Below are positions 38,209-50,094 of a stretch of DNA of 64,000 nucleotides, piece by piece. The notes under the pieces are model-generated. The model searched no databases. It saw nothing but the letters and a program-made list of their open reading frames with translations, and had not been told where the DNA came from. Both the position numbers and the translations under genes were made by a program. Source of the DNA: Pilatotrama ljubarskyi (taxonomy: Eukaryota; Basidiomycota; Agaricomycetes; Polyporales; Polyporaceae); assembly GCA_022385805.1 (NCBI GenBank), contig MU277671.1, positions 380,808 to 444,807 on the forward strand, in the 5' to 3' direction. Numbering within the stretch: position 1 is the first letter of the stretch; each line of letters opens with the position of its first letter.

Positions 38209-41200
38209 ATGTCGCGAATACCTCCCTATCCTCCAGAAATTCCCAGACGCACGCGGTCGCCCAGTGTCAGCGAGAATGGCGCCGCTACGCGACCGCTCCA
38301 GATTAACCGGCCTCCTACGCGACCTACGACCCCAAGCAGCAGCTCAGCGACTTCAGGCTCTCCGCGGGGACCGACACGACCCACCAGATCTGGTCTACGA
38401 AGCAGGCAGATATCTGAGTACTCTGCGTCAGACCGTGTCTCCACCGACTCACGGACAACCCGCGATTCGCGAGAGGCCTACGACGGTCGACCGATCGGCC
38501 TACCAGATGGGCCGCAACCCCTCAGATCTCGTAACATTACGCTCAATGGTCTGGAACAGCAGAGAAATGGCCGGGCAGGAGCGTCGCAAGATTCTCCTTC
38601 CGAGATATCTCCTACTTCTCTCGCCGCGGTGGCGGCGGCTTTCCAGAGCCTGGGCCGCAGGCGAGGCACGAATGACGATATGGACGAGTACGAGGAGCAA
38701 AGAAGGAGAGAGATGGAAGTGCAGAAAGCACGTCAGATGAGGATCAGAGAAAAGGTACCTGGCAGGAGGGCGACAGGGAAGGCAAAGGCTGGAGACATCG
38801 ACGGTAAGTGTCCCGAGGCAGTATAGCAGCCCTCCTGAACTGGCCCTTTCGTCCGGGCTTGTGACGCACCGAACTTACCTTCGTATCCTAGCCGTCCTGG
38901 ATGAGATTAAGGATGAATGGGCAGTAGTGACCGACCCCGATGTAAGTCTCAGCGAACATAAGCCGAAATAACGACATTGATTGGACCAGTTCAACCCAGT
39001 GGACCTCGCCCTCCAACTCCTCGACGATTCATCTCTTGGTAAAGATATGGATTCCTTCAGGAGGACGAAGGATATGCTCTCGCGAGCGATGAAGGGGTCC
39101 GTCGACAGTGCGTCCGCTCTGTCGGTCCACGTGCTATGCTGATGAGCGTCTGGTCGGTCTTCCAGAGCATTATCAGGCTTTCAATGCTGCTCTTCCTCAT
39201 CACGCTGCTCTACTGAGCCATCTTGATGCTACGCAGTCTCAAATCAAAGACGCCCGGAACGCCCTACAGGAGGCCAAGGAAGCTTTGGGTAGTAAGCGCG
39301 CGGATCTGGTTCAGCTCTGGTCCCGCAACCAGACAGTGGAAGAGATGATGCGCATACTGGACCAGATGTACGCAGCTTGCAGTCCAACGATGCCTGCCCT
39401 ACTCACCTCCGATTGTCGTTCAGCGAGCACTTGAAGTCGGTTCCAGACGCGCTGGAGAGCCTCATATTAGAGAAGCGTCTGTTACAGGCCGCAGCGCTCC
39501 TCGTACGTAGTCTCAAGCTGATCAACAAACCTGACATGCTCGAGATCGGTGCGGTATCAGATCTCAGGAGCTATCTCGTTGGGCAAGAGACAGTACGTTG
39601 CATTGTGACTTATTGCTCGTAATTATCTTGACATATCTTCCCTTCGTAGACGTTACGAGATATCCTGGTCGACGAGCTGCATAGCCACCTCTATCTTAAG
39701 TCATTCTGGTGCGAGTCTCGTTGGACGGTGTATAGCCCCAATCAGCAGAGTTGTGAGTGTATTACAGTACACTCGGCTTGTGCGTCAGTATTAACAGTCG
39801 CTTTCTTCTAAGTCGCAGCACAGGAGCCCCGCGAGGAAGGCGACGGGCCTGATGGTTCGGCCCGTCCCCTCTCCGTGTCGTCGCCCATATCACCCACTAC
39901 TACGCGTTCAACACGGCTGGCTAAGTTCCTGGACGACCTGGCATTGCGTCCTAACGACCCCCCATTCGACGTCAACGACTCTAATTATCGCCAGAGTCTG
40001 TCTGGTACTGGGCTCGGTGCAAGCATGTCTGGTTTCGGCTGTTCCTCTACTGCGTCGACCAATGCTCTCTCTGCTCTGGCGTCGTCGTCGAACGCACAAC
40101 CTCGGAACCCGGAGGCCGATTCCTTCGCATATATCGAGATGCTTCTCGAGTCCATGGCCGCGCTGGGAAAGCTCGGCACAGCCCTTGATATCGTTGCGCA
40201 GAAGCTTCCTGGAGAGATATTTTCGCTCATTGAAGTAACCATTGATGAGGTGTCCGAGCGTGCGGAGTATGGCCGCCGCGGATCCATGATTGGGATCATG
40301 GACTCCATCTCCATTGGTGGCCGAGGGACTGATCTCTCTATGCTCACGACTCCCGCCATTACGACGAACGCCCTGGGCATAGCGGGTGTGGCCGTCGCCG
40401 CTGCTCTGCAGCGTTCGCCCATGAACGCGCGATGTACCATTATGAATGCTACAAACCTGCGCTTGGCCGCTTTGGAATCCTCGACTAAGGCACTCGACCA
40501 GGAAATACTCAAGGACTTCTTTTGGACGCTATACTCCAAGCTTATTGCTGTGAGCGAGGGATTGCGCGTCGTCTACGAGGTGGCAAACCGGATAGGTTCT
40601 GTGCGTACATCGTCTGCTCGCTATCGACCGACTTGTCCTGACTCACCTGCTTTAATAGAGAAGGGACTACAAGGATTCTTCTGGTACCAAGCCAGGTGCC
40701 CTGTTCCCCCTAGAAGAAGTGTGGGCACCGGTGCAGGCTGAGGTGAGCCCTGCCATCCACCTCGGCTAGCGTGTCGGTGTTAACCTGCGGGCTAGGTCCG
40801 GACCCTGATAAGTGACTACATCACCGACGAGGAGCAAGGCGCGATATCTGGACGCAACCCGATTTCGTCCATCAACGACGTCCTCCGGGAAGGCCGCTTC
40901 AATCGTGACAAGGGCAAGGTATGTTTTTGTTCTTTCTGAACTGGGCTATGCAAACGGTGCCTCCGACAGCCGATATTCCGTTTCGCGGACACAGACGCAA
41001 AGTTATCTACGAAAGCTCTGCGACAACATGAAGAGGAGCTTACTCGCGTCCTCAAGGATACGGTGCCCGGTCTTGTACAAGGCTCCGAAAATGCCGTGCA
41101 AGCAACATTGGCTGCGGTCGGCACGGATGACCGGCTGATGGGCACAGGCCAACATCACAGGCTGCTGGTGCATCCAAACGCTTTCCATGTCAGCGTCTTG

Positions 41201-43015
41201 TTCCAGCCTACTCTTGCTTTCCTCGACCGGATAGCGGATACTCTGCCCGCTGGACTTGAGACAGCCCGGGCGTCGAGCAGTGTTCTGGACGAGTTTGTTT
41301 TGAAGGTATACTTGCCGCAACTGGAGGAGAAGGTGTCTGCGTTGTTCCATCAGACAGTTACAAGTGCGTGCAATTGTACGCCTTCCACCCCTTTGCCTAC
41401 ACTGACCACGAATACTAGGTCCTGATGCATTCGAGCCCGATCCAGCTTCCCTGGCATTGTCTCCAAAGCCGCTAGTGAAGGTAAGCTCAATTACATAGGT
41501 TCCTCAACTTATGCTCATTGCAATATGTGCAGGCAAGTGTGCAGTTGATCGCGTTGATCAACTCCCTTTGCACCATGCTCAGGACGACGCCATTCCACCG
41601 CGAGAACTACTCTCGGCTCATCTTGACGGTCATCGGCAAGTTCTACCAACGCTGTAGCGACCGCTTCTATGACCTCGTCTCGGTGAAGAGCGAGGTATCA
41701 TCGGATGACGACTCCCGCATCGCCCTGGCTGCTCAGTGGGCCCAGAAGGCGGAACTCGGACCTTGTCTGTCCGAGTTGTTAAAGATGTTGTCTGGCGATA
41801 CCACTCCGCCGGCGAAACAGCAACTCTGTCGGCAAGAGACACACCTTGAGAACAGCCTTCTCGGCGAGGGTGCAGTCACCAAACATGACCTCGTGCCATC
41901 GATCCGCAACGTCTCCGCTCTCGCAAGCTTGTATCACAGCGTCGTACGTCCTAAGATATCGTTTCCATCCGTCCCCATCTCCTTGACAGACTGTTTTACA
42001 GACTTGGTTCGCTGACCAGCTCGAGGCCTTGAAGGGTTCTTCGGACGATGCTACGAGTCCCCTCCGCCTTGAGCCGTCCAGTGCGATCTCCCCGACTTCC
42101 CCATATCTCCCTCTCATGAACCCTATCCGATCGGATGAGCAACTCAAGCTCCCGCTTTCGTCTGCAATGGCGTTGTATGTACTGTATCAGAGCCTTGATT
42201 TTGTAGATGCTGACCCTTTGCGTAGACGATTCCAAGCTTTGCATATGACCTATGTCCAGTTGGCGGAACTCATCCTCTACACTATCCGTATTGACATCAG
42301 GTGTCGCGTAATTCACCATCTAGACCTGGCACTAAGACACGTTCGTCGACCTGTGCTTTGTTCGGAGCTCATCACTGATCCGCCGTACGCCCAGGGTATC
42401 TATCGCATCGAGAGAGAAGCCGCTGAACCCGATCCGCACATCGTCGACCTCAACACTGAACTCGGAAGCTGCGACGCGTCTCTTACGTCAACCCTACCAG
42501 AGCTCCATCGAAGGTTAGGCTTGTCTCTGAGGGATTTCGTTGACTTGCTGACTGAAAGAGCATAGATTCGTGTTTGAGGGGATTGGGCACCTGATGCAGC
42601 ATCTCTTGATCTCGAACGCGCGCTTCATCCAGTCAGCGAACGAGTTAGGTATCAAGAAGATGATGCGAAACATGCTCGCGCTGCAGCAGAATATCAAGAC
42701 CATCACCGATGATACCCAAAGCACCGACTTCGATCGTGCAAAGCGGTACTACTCTTTGTTCTTGCTCTCTCCACCGGTATGGCTACGTGTGTGTGGAAAC
42801 CTTGGATTTTGCTGACATTCGTGTAGGACATGCTCGACGCAGTCCGCCAAAAGCAGGAATTCACGTTCGACGAGTACAAGGCGATCCTTGACCTTCGATG
42901 CGGTGTACAACCCAGCCCGACGAACGGCGTGGCGCAGGCAGCGGACCGCAATTACAACATGTACCTCATCGAATTGCACGGGCTGGAGCTGGAGAACTCT
43001 GCAGAAGGTGGTTGA
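38209..43015 (+). CDS. SEC8: Exocyst complex component Sec8
   Basis: Subunit of the exocyst, which tethers secretory vesicles at the plasma membrane and hyphal tip. The first about 195 residues are disordered and Ser/Pro/Arg-rich. The conserved Sec8 N-terminal domain then reads VLDEIKDEWAVVTDPDFNPV and LALQLLDDSSLGKDMDSF, HYQAFNAALPHHAALLSHLD, coiled-coil SQIKDARNALQEAKEALGSK and HLKSVPDALESLILEKRLLQ. The long helical rod continues (EADSFAYIEMLLESMAALGKL, EQLKLPLSSAMALYVLYQSLDFVDADPLRRRF) and ends IELHGLELENSAEGG. About 20 short exons. Its promoter is shared with the remodeller gene, and its 3' end converges on the gene at 43124. Confidence 0.85.
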
Positions 43016-43123
43016 CAAGGTCATCAATGGAGGTCTCTCTTCGCGGTCATGTTTGGAAGTATTTATACACTTGTTCGTCCATACCCTGTTGGATACCACC
43101 GCTGTACTCATCCGCCCCATACC

Positions 43124-43777
43124 TCACTTCTTACTCTTATCACTGCGAATTTCCTGTGCACGTTGTATCCATGCTAAGTCTGCCTCCGTGGCCAAGCGAT
43201 TTGCTATTGCAGAGCGTTTGCCCGCCTTCGGTGACAAGGTCACTTGGAATTTGCCGGGCTGAGATCCCCAAGCAGACTGCCTCGGGGGTTTGAAGACCAG
43301 CACCGGAATGCGCGACAGCAGCTGTTGGTACCGGCGTCGCAAGAATCTGGTCGGTAGGTGAGATCGAACAGAAGGCCTTGAATGTTCCGTGCAGGCATCG
43401 CCCGAGGATGAATGGCGCAGTGCGCTCGGTGGAGAAGCAATCGCTTCGATCTCCTCGAATACTCCGGAGTCCTGCAATCCGACGGGTCGAACGCCGACAC
43501 GAGCGAGGGCGTCCGCGTCGGTCCTTCGCGATGCGCTACCACCTGACGTCGGGGCCTCTTCCACGGCGACCTGAAGAGGGAAATGTGTCCTTTGCAGCTC
43601 CTGCTGAAAGAACCGCCGTCGGAGATTGACTTCTCTGCGTTTGCTGAACGGGCCCAGTGCGCGGGCCTCGGGCGACTCGGGGTTCGCCCTCGGAGGAAAG
43701 ATCGGCGGATGGTCCAGTTCGGCAGCGGTGAATGTTTTTGTCGTACGCGATGAGTCGGACATAAAGAGTGCCCGCAT
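43124..43777 (-). CDS. Conserved-looking hypothetical protein, 217 residues
   Basis: A single uninterrupted frame on the minus strand. Begins MRALFMSDSSRTTKTFTAAE, with a second Met at residue 6 as an alternative start. Contains PPIFPPRANPESPEARALG, a basic stretch KRREVNLRRRFFQQELQRTHF, then RFLRRRYQQLLSRIPVLVF and a C-terminus ending in lysines. Basic, Arg-rich composition and a neighbour on the same strand encoding a LYR protein would suit a mitochondrial role, but I do not recognise the family. Unusual in this window for having no intron. Tail-to-tail with SEC8, about 110 bases apart. Confidence 0.55.
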   Translation of the reverse strand: MRALFMSDSSRTTKTFTAAELDHPPIFPPRANPESPEARALGPFSKRREVNLRRRFFQQELQRTHFPLQVAVEEAPTSGGSASRRTDADALARVGVRPVGLQDSGVFEEIEAIASPPSALRHSSSGDACTEHSRPSVRSHLPTRFLRRRYQQLLSRIPVLVFKPPRQSAWGSQPGKFQVTLSPKAGKRSAIANRLATEADLAWIQRAQEIRSDKSKK

Positions 43778-43909
43778 CTCTCTAGAGTAGACTGGCGGAC
43801 GAGAAGACTCGACCGCGGGGATGATGCGGGGTGGTAGCGGGGCTCCTGGCTCGGAGCGGAGCGGCTTGAATTAGATCATCAGCAAAATTGTCTCAAACGT
43901 TCTCGCGGA

Positions 43910-44318
43910 CTAGAAGCCTACATCTAGGATCTCCCAACGTAGGGGCCCCCTTCTACCATAGGCAGTGTCGAGCACATAGGCAAAGGATTTAGCAAACCCT
44001 GCATTTGCGCCTTGCAGTTTCTGGAGGTCCTGTCCATGAAAGGAGCGTTGATGAGCAGAAGAGCGTCCGACGCAGCATGAGCTACCTTCTGAACTCTCCT
44101 TATCTTGGTTGGCTGCAGATGCTGACTCCTAGGGTCCACAATCGCACGAACATCGTCCCTGACTTTGAGCCGGAAGAACTGGCTGCAGACTTTGCGTCAG
44201 TCGAGGGCACCGACACGTATTCTGCCGGGACACACCGAAGATATTCAGTGGGTAGCCTTCTGATTTGCCGAAGGCATGCCCTGTACAGCGCGTATACCGG
44301 CTTCACGTCGCCATTCAT
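43910..44318 (-). CDS. LYR-motif protein (Complex1_LYR family), about 98 residues
   Basis: Small mitochondrial assembly factor type; LYR proteins bind acyl-carrier protein and help build respiratory complexes or iron-sulphur proteins. Three exons on the minus strand from ATG 44318: MNGDVKPVYALYRACLRQIR holds the LYR tripeptide, followed by LPTEYLRQFFRLKVRDDVRA with the conserved Phe and Arg, then TKIRRVQKDLQKLQGANAGF and a C-terminal half ending YGRRGPLRWEILDVGF. The introns (about 44182-44235 and 44038-44096) are phase-consistent; skipping the second would replace the conserved end with an unrelated tail. Nearest named types are small LYRM proteins; the exact member is not determined. Confidence 0.75.
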
Positions 44319-44976
44319 GCGAACTGCTGTGAGGTGCTGTCTTCGTGGTCGAGGACGCGCTGCGTGACCTGTTCGGAGTGACGTTCGAGTCGCCGTTCTT
44401 GACGTCGCACGGGCGCCTACCGATACCCTCGGCGAAACACGCGCTTCGGCGTCTGTTCTTGGGCCATGCGACTGTTTTCGTTCCGCTACCCACTGCGCCC
44501 GCTGCTAGGATACACGAGTTGTACCAACGTTTCTGCCCGAGCACACCGAAAATCTTTCCATTCGGTCACCAAGTCGCATACGGATCGCCAGGAGACAGCC
44601 TTTCTTGATCCTTATAAAGTGCATTACGCACCGACCGGTACAGCCACTACGGCTTGTACTAAATTCGCGCCTCGTAGCCCGAGTAATCCTTCCGCTGTCA
44701 GTGCATGACCTGGACGTGGTCGGCCTCTGTCATTACCTGATGCTATAATTATACGCTTTTGCTGCTCACGAGTCCCTAGCGACACCTTTTGATGCGTTCG
44801 ACACCACTTGCTTCCGGAAAAACTCGACTACGCCAGCATGGTTCTCCATCCAGCATCCGTGGATTGTCCGACTTCGCGTGTTACGCAGAGTCCGGCAGGA
44901 GCAGCGTGTTGCAGATATATAACATTGTCCTTCGTGAACGGTTGCCCTCAGAGTCGTCCTCCAAGTCCAAGTCACG
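44319..44976. other. Divergent intergenic region, LYR gene / cellulase
   Basis: 658 bases between two start codons pointing apart. A plus-strand frame of 87 codons near 44345-44608 lacks an ATG and matches nothing known. TATATAA at 44916-44922 lies about 55 bases before the cellulase ATG and is a good TATA box candidate. Confidence 0.5.
44916..44922 (+). promoter_or_regulatory. TATA box candidate of the cellulase gene
   Basis: Sequence TATATAA, 55 nt upstream of the start codon at 44977, a spacing normal for inducible fungal genes. No mapped transcription start. Confidence 0.5.
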
Positions 44977-46818
44977 ATGAAGTACGCAGCTGCAACGCTC
45001 CTCGCCGCGGCCTCCGTCGCCTACGCCCAGACTCAAGTCGCTGGTGTAAGTTCATCAGGAGGTATTGTCCTTTGTGATTCGTACTCATGAACAATGTAGG
45101 AATACCAGCAATGCGGTGGTATTAACTGGAGTAGGTCCCTTCCCGGGTAACCTACGAGACATAGACTGACCGGCCAACTGCAGCTGGAGCGACCTCCTGC
45201 GTCTCCGGCACGGTCTGCACTAAGCTTAACGACTGTACGTACACATAGCGACCAGACGCCGCGCTGTTCTTACACGCACGTATCCCAGACTACTCCCAAT
45301 GCCTTCCTGGCGCCTCGGGCTCTGCACCTGGCTCGCCCGCATCTAATCTGCCTCGCCTCGGCGGTGTGAACACTGCCGGATTCGACTTCAGTGTTGTAAG
45401 TCGCTCATGCACAACAGCGCAGCTCCTAATTCGAGTATCTTTAACGAAATATATCCAATAGGCGACTGACGGTAGCTTCACCGGAACCGGTACGACCGCC
45501 TCCTTGTTGTAGTTTGTTCGCCCGCTCATACAATGTGGCAGGCGTCCCTCCTCCTGCGGCTCAGTTCACCCACTTCGCCAACGAGGGTGCTAACCTCTTC
45601 CGCATTCGTGAGTACCTCCCGAAAGTGTGTACCGCACGAACAACGCTGACCACATCCATTCTCCTACAGCCTTCGGTATGTAACATCAGGATTGGTCTCG
45701 AAATGCGCGCTCAACTCTCCCCCAGCTTGGCAGCTCATGACGCCCACCGTCGGCGGCCCGATCAACGAGACGTTCTTCGCGATCTACGACAAGACCGTCC
45801 AGGCGGCGCTCAACTCTGGCCCGAGTGTGCACGTCATCGTCGACCTGCACAACTACGCCCGCTGGAACGGCGGCATCATCGCCCAGGGCGGCCCGACCAA
45901 CGCCCAGTTCGCGTCGATCTGGACCCAGCTCGCCCAGAAGTACGGCTCGAACGACCGCATCATCTTGTACGTTATCCCTCCTCTCCTCTCACCCTTGACT
46001 TGCAAGGGCAGAAGGTGGCTGACGGGATGCGCCTGACAATAGCGGCATCATGAACGAGCCCCACGACGTCCCGAGCGTCGAGACCTGGGTTGACTCCGTC
46101 CAGTTCGTCGTAAACGCCATCCGCCAGGCCGGCGCCAAGAACTTCCTCCTCCTCCCTGGCTCCAGCTGGGCGTCCGCGCAGGCCTTCCCCACCGAGGCCG
46201 GTCCCTTCCTCGTCAAGGTGACTGACCCGCTCGGCGACACCAGCAAGCTGATCTTCGACGGTGAGCATAACCTATCGGCGCTCTACGCATGCACGGCGGC
46301 TGACTGCGGGATTAGTCCACAAGTACCTCGACAGCGACAACAGCGGCACTCACCCCGACTGCACCACGGTATGCGCAGCCTGCAGTCTTGAGGGTTTGAC
46401 GGTACTCACCAGATTTACAGGACAACGTCGACGTCCTCAAGACCCTCGTCTCCTTCCTCCAGCAGAACGGCAACCGCCAGGCGATCCTGAGCGAGACCGG
46501 CGGAGGCAACACCGCCAGCTGCGAGACTCTGTACGTCCCCTCTGACCGGCTCACACGGAATCATGAACTGACCGCGACTGAATGCTCGCAGCCTCAACAA
46601 CGAGCTGTCCTTCGTCAAGTCCGCCTTCCCCACGCTCGCCGGCTTCTCCGTCTGGGCCGCGGGCGCGTTCGACACCACCTACGTCCTCACCGTCACGCCC
46701 AACCTGAACGGTACCGACCAGCCCCTCTGGATCGACGCCGGTGCGTGCCTCGTCCCCTGAGCGCATCTGACATGAAGGAAACTCATCCTCTCTTGCAGTC
46801 AAGCCCAACCTCCCCTGA
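44977..46818 (+). CDS. Secreted endo-beta-1,4-glucanase, CBM1 + GH5
   Basis: Cellulase for plant cell-wall breakdown. Signal peptide MKYAAATLLAAASVAYAQ, then a fungal cellulose-binding module CBM1 (YQQCGGINWTGATSCVSGT, KLNDYYSQCLPG) with its aromatic and cysteine pattern, a short Ser/Pro linker, and a GH5 barrel: GVNTAGFDFSV, QFTHFANEGANLFRI, VIVDLHNYARWNGG, acid/base Glu in FGIMNEPHD, HKYLDSDNSGTH, nucleophile Glu in AILSETGGGN, and FSVWAAGAFD. It belongs with the subgroup of GH5 endoglucanases common in wood-rot fungi (EG II type). About eleven exons; one is only 6 nt (45670-45675) and supplies the Pro-Phe before AWQLM. Stop at 46816-46818. About 395 residues. Confidence 0.92.
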
Positions 46819-47464
46819 GCGCGTCGTTTCCCGTCTTTCCTCCGAGTTCGGTGTGCGGTGGTGAGGCGAGTCGTGTAGAGCTCGCATTGTATGCTTCTCA
46901 AAATGTACTCCTTTCCCTCTGCATCCCCGTGGCCTGATTGAGGCCTGCTCGACCGGCGAGCCGACTAATATCTGGCGCATGTGCGCTTCTGATCATTCTT
47001 GTGCCCGTGCACTTCCGAACGGCCTCGAGCGAATTCCTAGGCTTCTTTTGTTCCGGACGTACCCTCGTAAGCCAAACGAGCGACCTGCCACGTATGCGGC
47101 GTACATATCTGCCTTCTACCCACGGGACCAGCGATAAGGTGATGATAAGAACAACAGAACCAGGCAGAAAACGAACGTGGTATATCGTACTCGGATACGG
47201 TACACTGTGCACTGTGCACGTGCGCGCCGGCGCACTGTGGGACAAGGAGGGTGAATATTGTAGGACGAAAAGGAAGGAAGGACGAAGTCGATAACTTAGC
47301 GACAATGTGTTGGGGCGGAAGGGAATGTGTGACCACAGAGAAATAGGACGGGTGGGTGTAGTCGCCGGGCATCGACTTCGTGAGCAGCACGCAGTGCAGA
47401 GAGTAGGGAGTCTGGGGACGACAGGACAACAGGAGAGCAGGAGGGCAGAGGAGCGGCACGCCGC
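46819..47464. other. Tail-to-tail intergenic region
   Basis: 646 bases between the cellulase stop and the kelch-gene stop. The 3' end of the kelch gene is uncertain and an extra exon could extend to about 47290. Otherwise no gene seen. Confidence 0.45.
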
Positions 47465-49539
47465 TCACCGTAACGGAGAAAGCGCGGCCAGCATATCCGG
47501 GGTCGGCGGGAGAGGCCGTCTCACCGGCGGATACTTGATCAGATCTGCTCACACCGCACACATACACGCCCGTCAGCATGGCGCACATATGCGGCCGCAT
47601 CGAAGAAACCAAATTGTGGTAGTAGCAGTGATCGAAGGGGCGGGACTATGAGGAGAGAAGGGAAGGAACGGGGAAGAGAATAAAATAAAATGAAGGAAGG
47701 GAAGAACACACGCACCGGTCTCGAGGACATACGCGACGTTCGCGTGCTTGCCCGTCCCATCGAGGTCGTCCTCGCTCACGCCGCCGAGCACGTACACCTT
47801 CGAGCCGACGGCGACCATACCGTGCCCCGACCGCGGCGCCGGCTCCGGGCCCATGTTGTGGAACATGTACCAGCGCTGGTCTGTCCGTCGCACGCCGTCA
47901 GCCCTCGTCCCCCTTGGCACACGTGCCTCACGGACTCAAACACTACGTACTCGATATCCGAAACGCAGCGAGCTCGCCGATGTTCCCGCCGTCGACGCCG
48001 CGCCCGCCAAACACGTACACGACGTCGTCGACGAGCGCCGCGCCGTGGCCCTCGCGCGGGCTCGGGATGTAGCCCGTGCACCAGAACTCGCTCCACGTGC
48101 GCGTGCGCGTGTCGAACGCCCAGACGTCGTTGTAGTGGTACCGGCCGTCCGTCCCGCCGAACCTGCATATATGCGCATGAGTGCGAGTTGCGCAAGGACG
48201 TGACGGGAGAGCAGGCAAGATGAGATGCAAGGGGGGGAAAAGGGACGTACACGATGAGCTTGTGCTTGTAGGCGACGCACGAGTGTCCCGAGCGCCTGCT
48301 CGGCCGCGGGGCCCCTTTGGGCTGGTCGAGCTGTTCCCATGCCGGCTTCGATATCACTAGCACCAAAGGGCACGCCGTGACCGCTATCAGCGAACTGCCC
48401 GACAGCGCCGCAGCAGCGAGAGAAGAGGGAGAGAGAGGAGACGGTACACACATGTGCTCAAGTCGAAGCACCATACGTCGTTGAGGAACTCGCCGTGCGC
48501 CTGTCCGCCGAAGACGTATACCCGCGGCCCGATCATCACGACCGTGTGCCCGAGCCGCCCTGCGGGGGCTGGCCCGTCGACCGAGACCCGTGTCCACTCG
48601 CGGCTCACTGTCCAACGAACGATCGTGCATCAGTTTCGATGTCGAATCGCATCCAGTCGGCATTTCCACAACCCGACTTTTGCACAGGCACTCACCGAGA
48701 TTGAGGAAGTAGAGCGCATTGTCGTACTTGGCCCTCGTCCGCAACTGATTCGCGCTCGCCGAAACGGTATCGCCACCCCACACGACGACGACGCTCCCCG
48801 CGAAGGCGCTCCCGTGCCCGAACCGCGCCGACGGTATGTCGCCCATCGTGTACAGCCGCGCCACCGCAAGGTCCGCGACGGAGATCGAGTACACATCGTT
48901 CTTCGCGCGGTCCGAGGCCCCGAGGCCGCCGAAGAGATTCAATCCTGCCGCAGCGGCGCCGGGGGTAGAGAGCGAAAAGTCGGAGCGGGGGAAGACGGTG
49001 GGTCGGGCGGAGTGCAAGTCGGAGGGACTGCAGACGAGGCGACGGCGGTACCAGGGGTAAGCGGGTGAGTCGTCGGTGGCGGTGTCGTCCGGTTCGGGCT
49101 CTGAGACCGGTTGCGGGGATGGTGCATGCACACTGGCGGGTCGCGATGATTTCGGCTGAGGCAGCGGATTGGTTTCTGGAGAGGGAAGGGTTTTTCCGGC
49201 GAGCTCGGACTCGAAGTCGAGTTTGGGCAGGCGGAAATATCGGGAGGCGCGGTCTTTTGGCGGGGGCGGGGGCGAGTCGATGAGGAGGACCTCTTCGCTC
49301 TTGGAGTGTTTGGATTGTACGAGGGTCCTGGGTGGGGGTGAGCTCGACGGTCGTTCGGTCAAACGGTCTGGTCGAGCAGGATGGATCGCTCACCTCTGGC
49401 TGGAATTGGAGTCGCCTCTGGAGAGGTCTGCGGCGCGCCTGAGGCTGCCGAAGGACGGGAAGTCAAAGTCGGGCAGGCGGGTCCTGAAGGGGATGCGGCG
49501 GGGAAGGTCGATGGTTGGAGGGGGGAGGCACCAGAGCAT
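47465..49539 (-). CDS. Kelch-repeat protein (Tea1/Kel1/Ral2-like)
   Basis: Beta-propeller scaffold. Exons on the minus strand: a first exon with RLPDFDFPSFGSLRRAADLS, spliced (49391 to about 49331) into QRTLVQSKHSKSEE and a Pro-rich segment SPAYPWYRRRL. Kelch blades then include GLNLFGGLGASDRAKNDVYS, SARFGHGSAFAGSVVVVWGG, GRLGHTVVMIGPRVYVFGGQ, SRRSGHSCVAYKHKLIVFGG, REGHGAALVDDVVYVFGG and PRSGHGMVAVGSKVYVLGG. The protein ends LIKYPPVRRPLPPTPDMLAA soon after the propeller, whereas Tea1 and Kel1 continue into long coiled coils. The start codon (49539) is a best guess. The last intron is long (about 160 nt) with T-rich sequence. A related gene begins at 63446. About 450 residues. Confidence 0.7.
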
Positions 49540-50094
49540 TGGGTTGGCGGCGGGGCGGGGGAAGGGGCGGCGACTGAGGCCAGCTGATATGACTGCGGGA
49601 AGATGAAGGGTATTAGTAGGGGGAGGAAGGCGGTAATTGGGCAGGGACTGATAGATGGGGAGTGGAGATGGATCACAGCATCGAGTGATGTGGAAGGGGC
49701 GGGAGGTCGTTCTGAGTGCATCTGTGGGACAGCGGGTGAGCGAGCGTATACAGTCGTTGGCTGCTGCTTCGGAGCGTGGGGCCTGGGCGCGTCGAGGAAT
49801 ACCATGTCTGAAGGTTTGGAGATGGTTCTGGGACGGTGATGGTCTTTTGGCACATCTCGAGTCAGCGGAGGGTTCACGCAGTGGAATGAGCGGAAGCATC
49901 AAGAGCATGTTGGATCTACGAGTAGACAAGTGAGCAGTACGACATCTCGAATGAAACGCAGTACCCTTCGTACGTATGATGCGTAGTGGCGGCCTAATAG
50001 TTAGAGTTATTAGACGCGGGAGGCGAGAGAGAGGAGGAGCGACGCGTGACGTCACGGTCACGGCGTGTCCTGACCTCATCCGTCGATCTCAGCC
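49540..50094. other. Divergent intergenic region, kelch gene / lipase
   Basis: 555 bases. Open minus-strand frames here are Pro/Ser-rich and may include further 5' exons of the kelch gene, but none could be fixed. Confidence 0.4.

Noticed and set aside
44345..44608. Plus-strand frame of 87 codons near the LYR promoter
   Set aside because: No ATG start, no recognisable motif, and it occupies the expected promoter of the LYR gene.
47200..47232. Short repeated TGTGCAC units
   Set aside because: Only two copies in a probable 3' UTR region; too weak to call a regulatory or mobile feature.
47037..47612. Minus-strand frame downstream of the kelch gene
   Set aside because: No conserved sequence. 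It could contain an alternative 3' exon, but this could not be supported over the stop at 47465.
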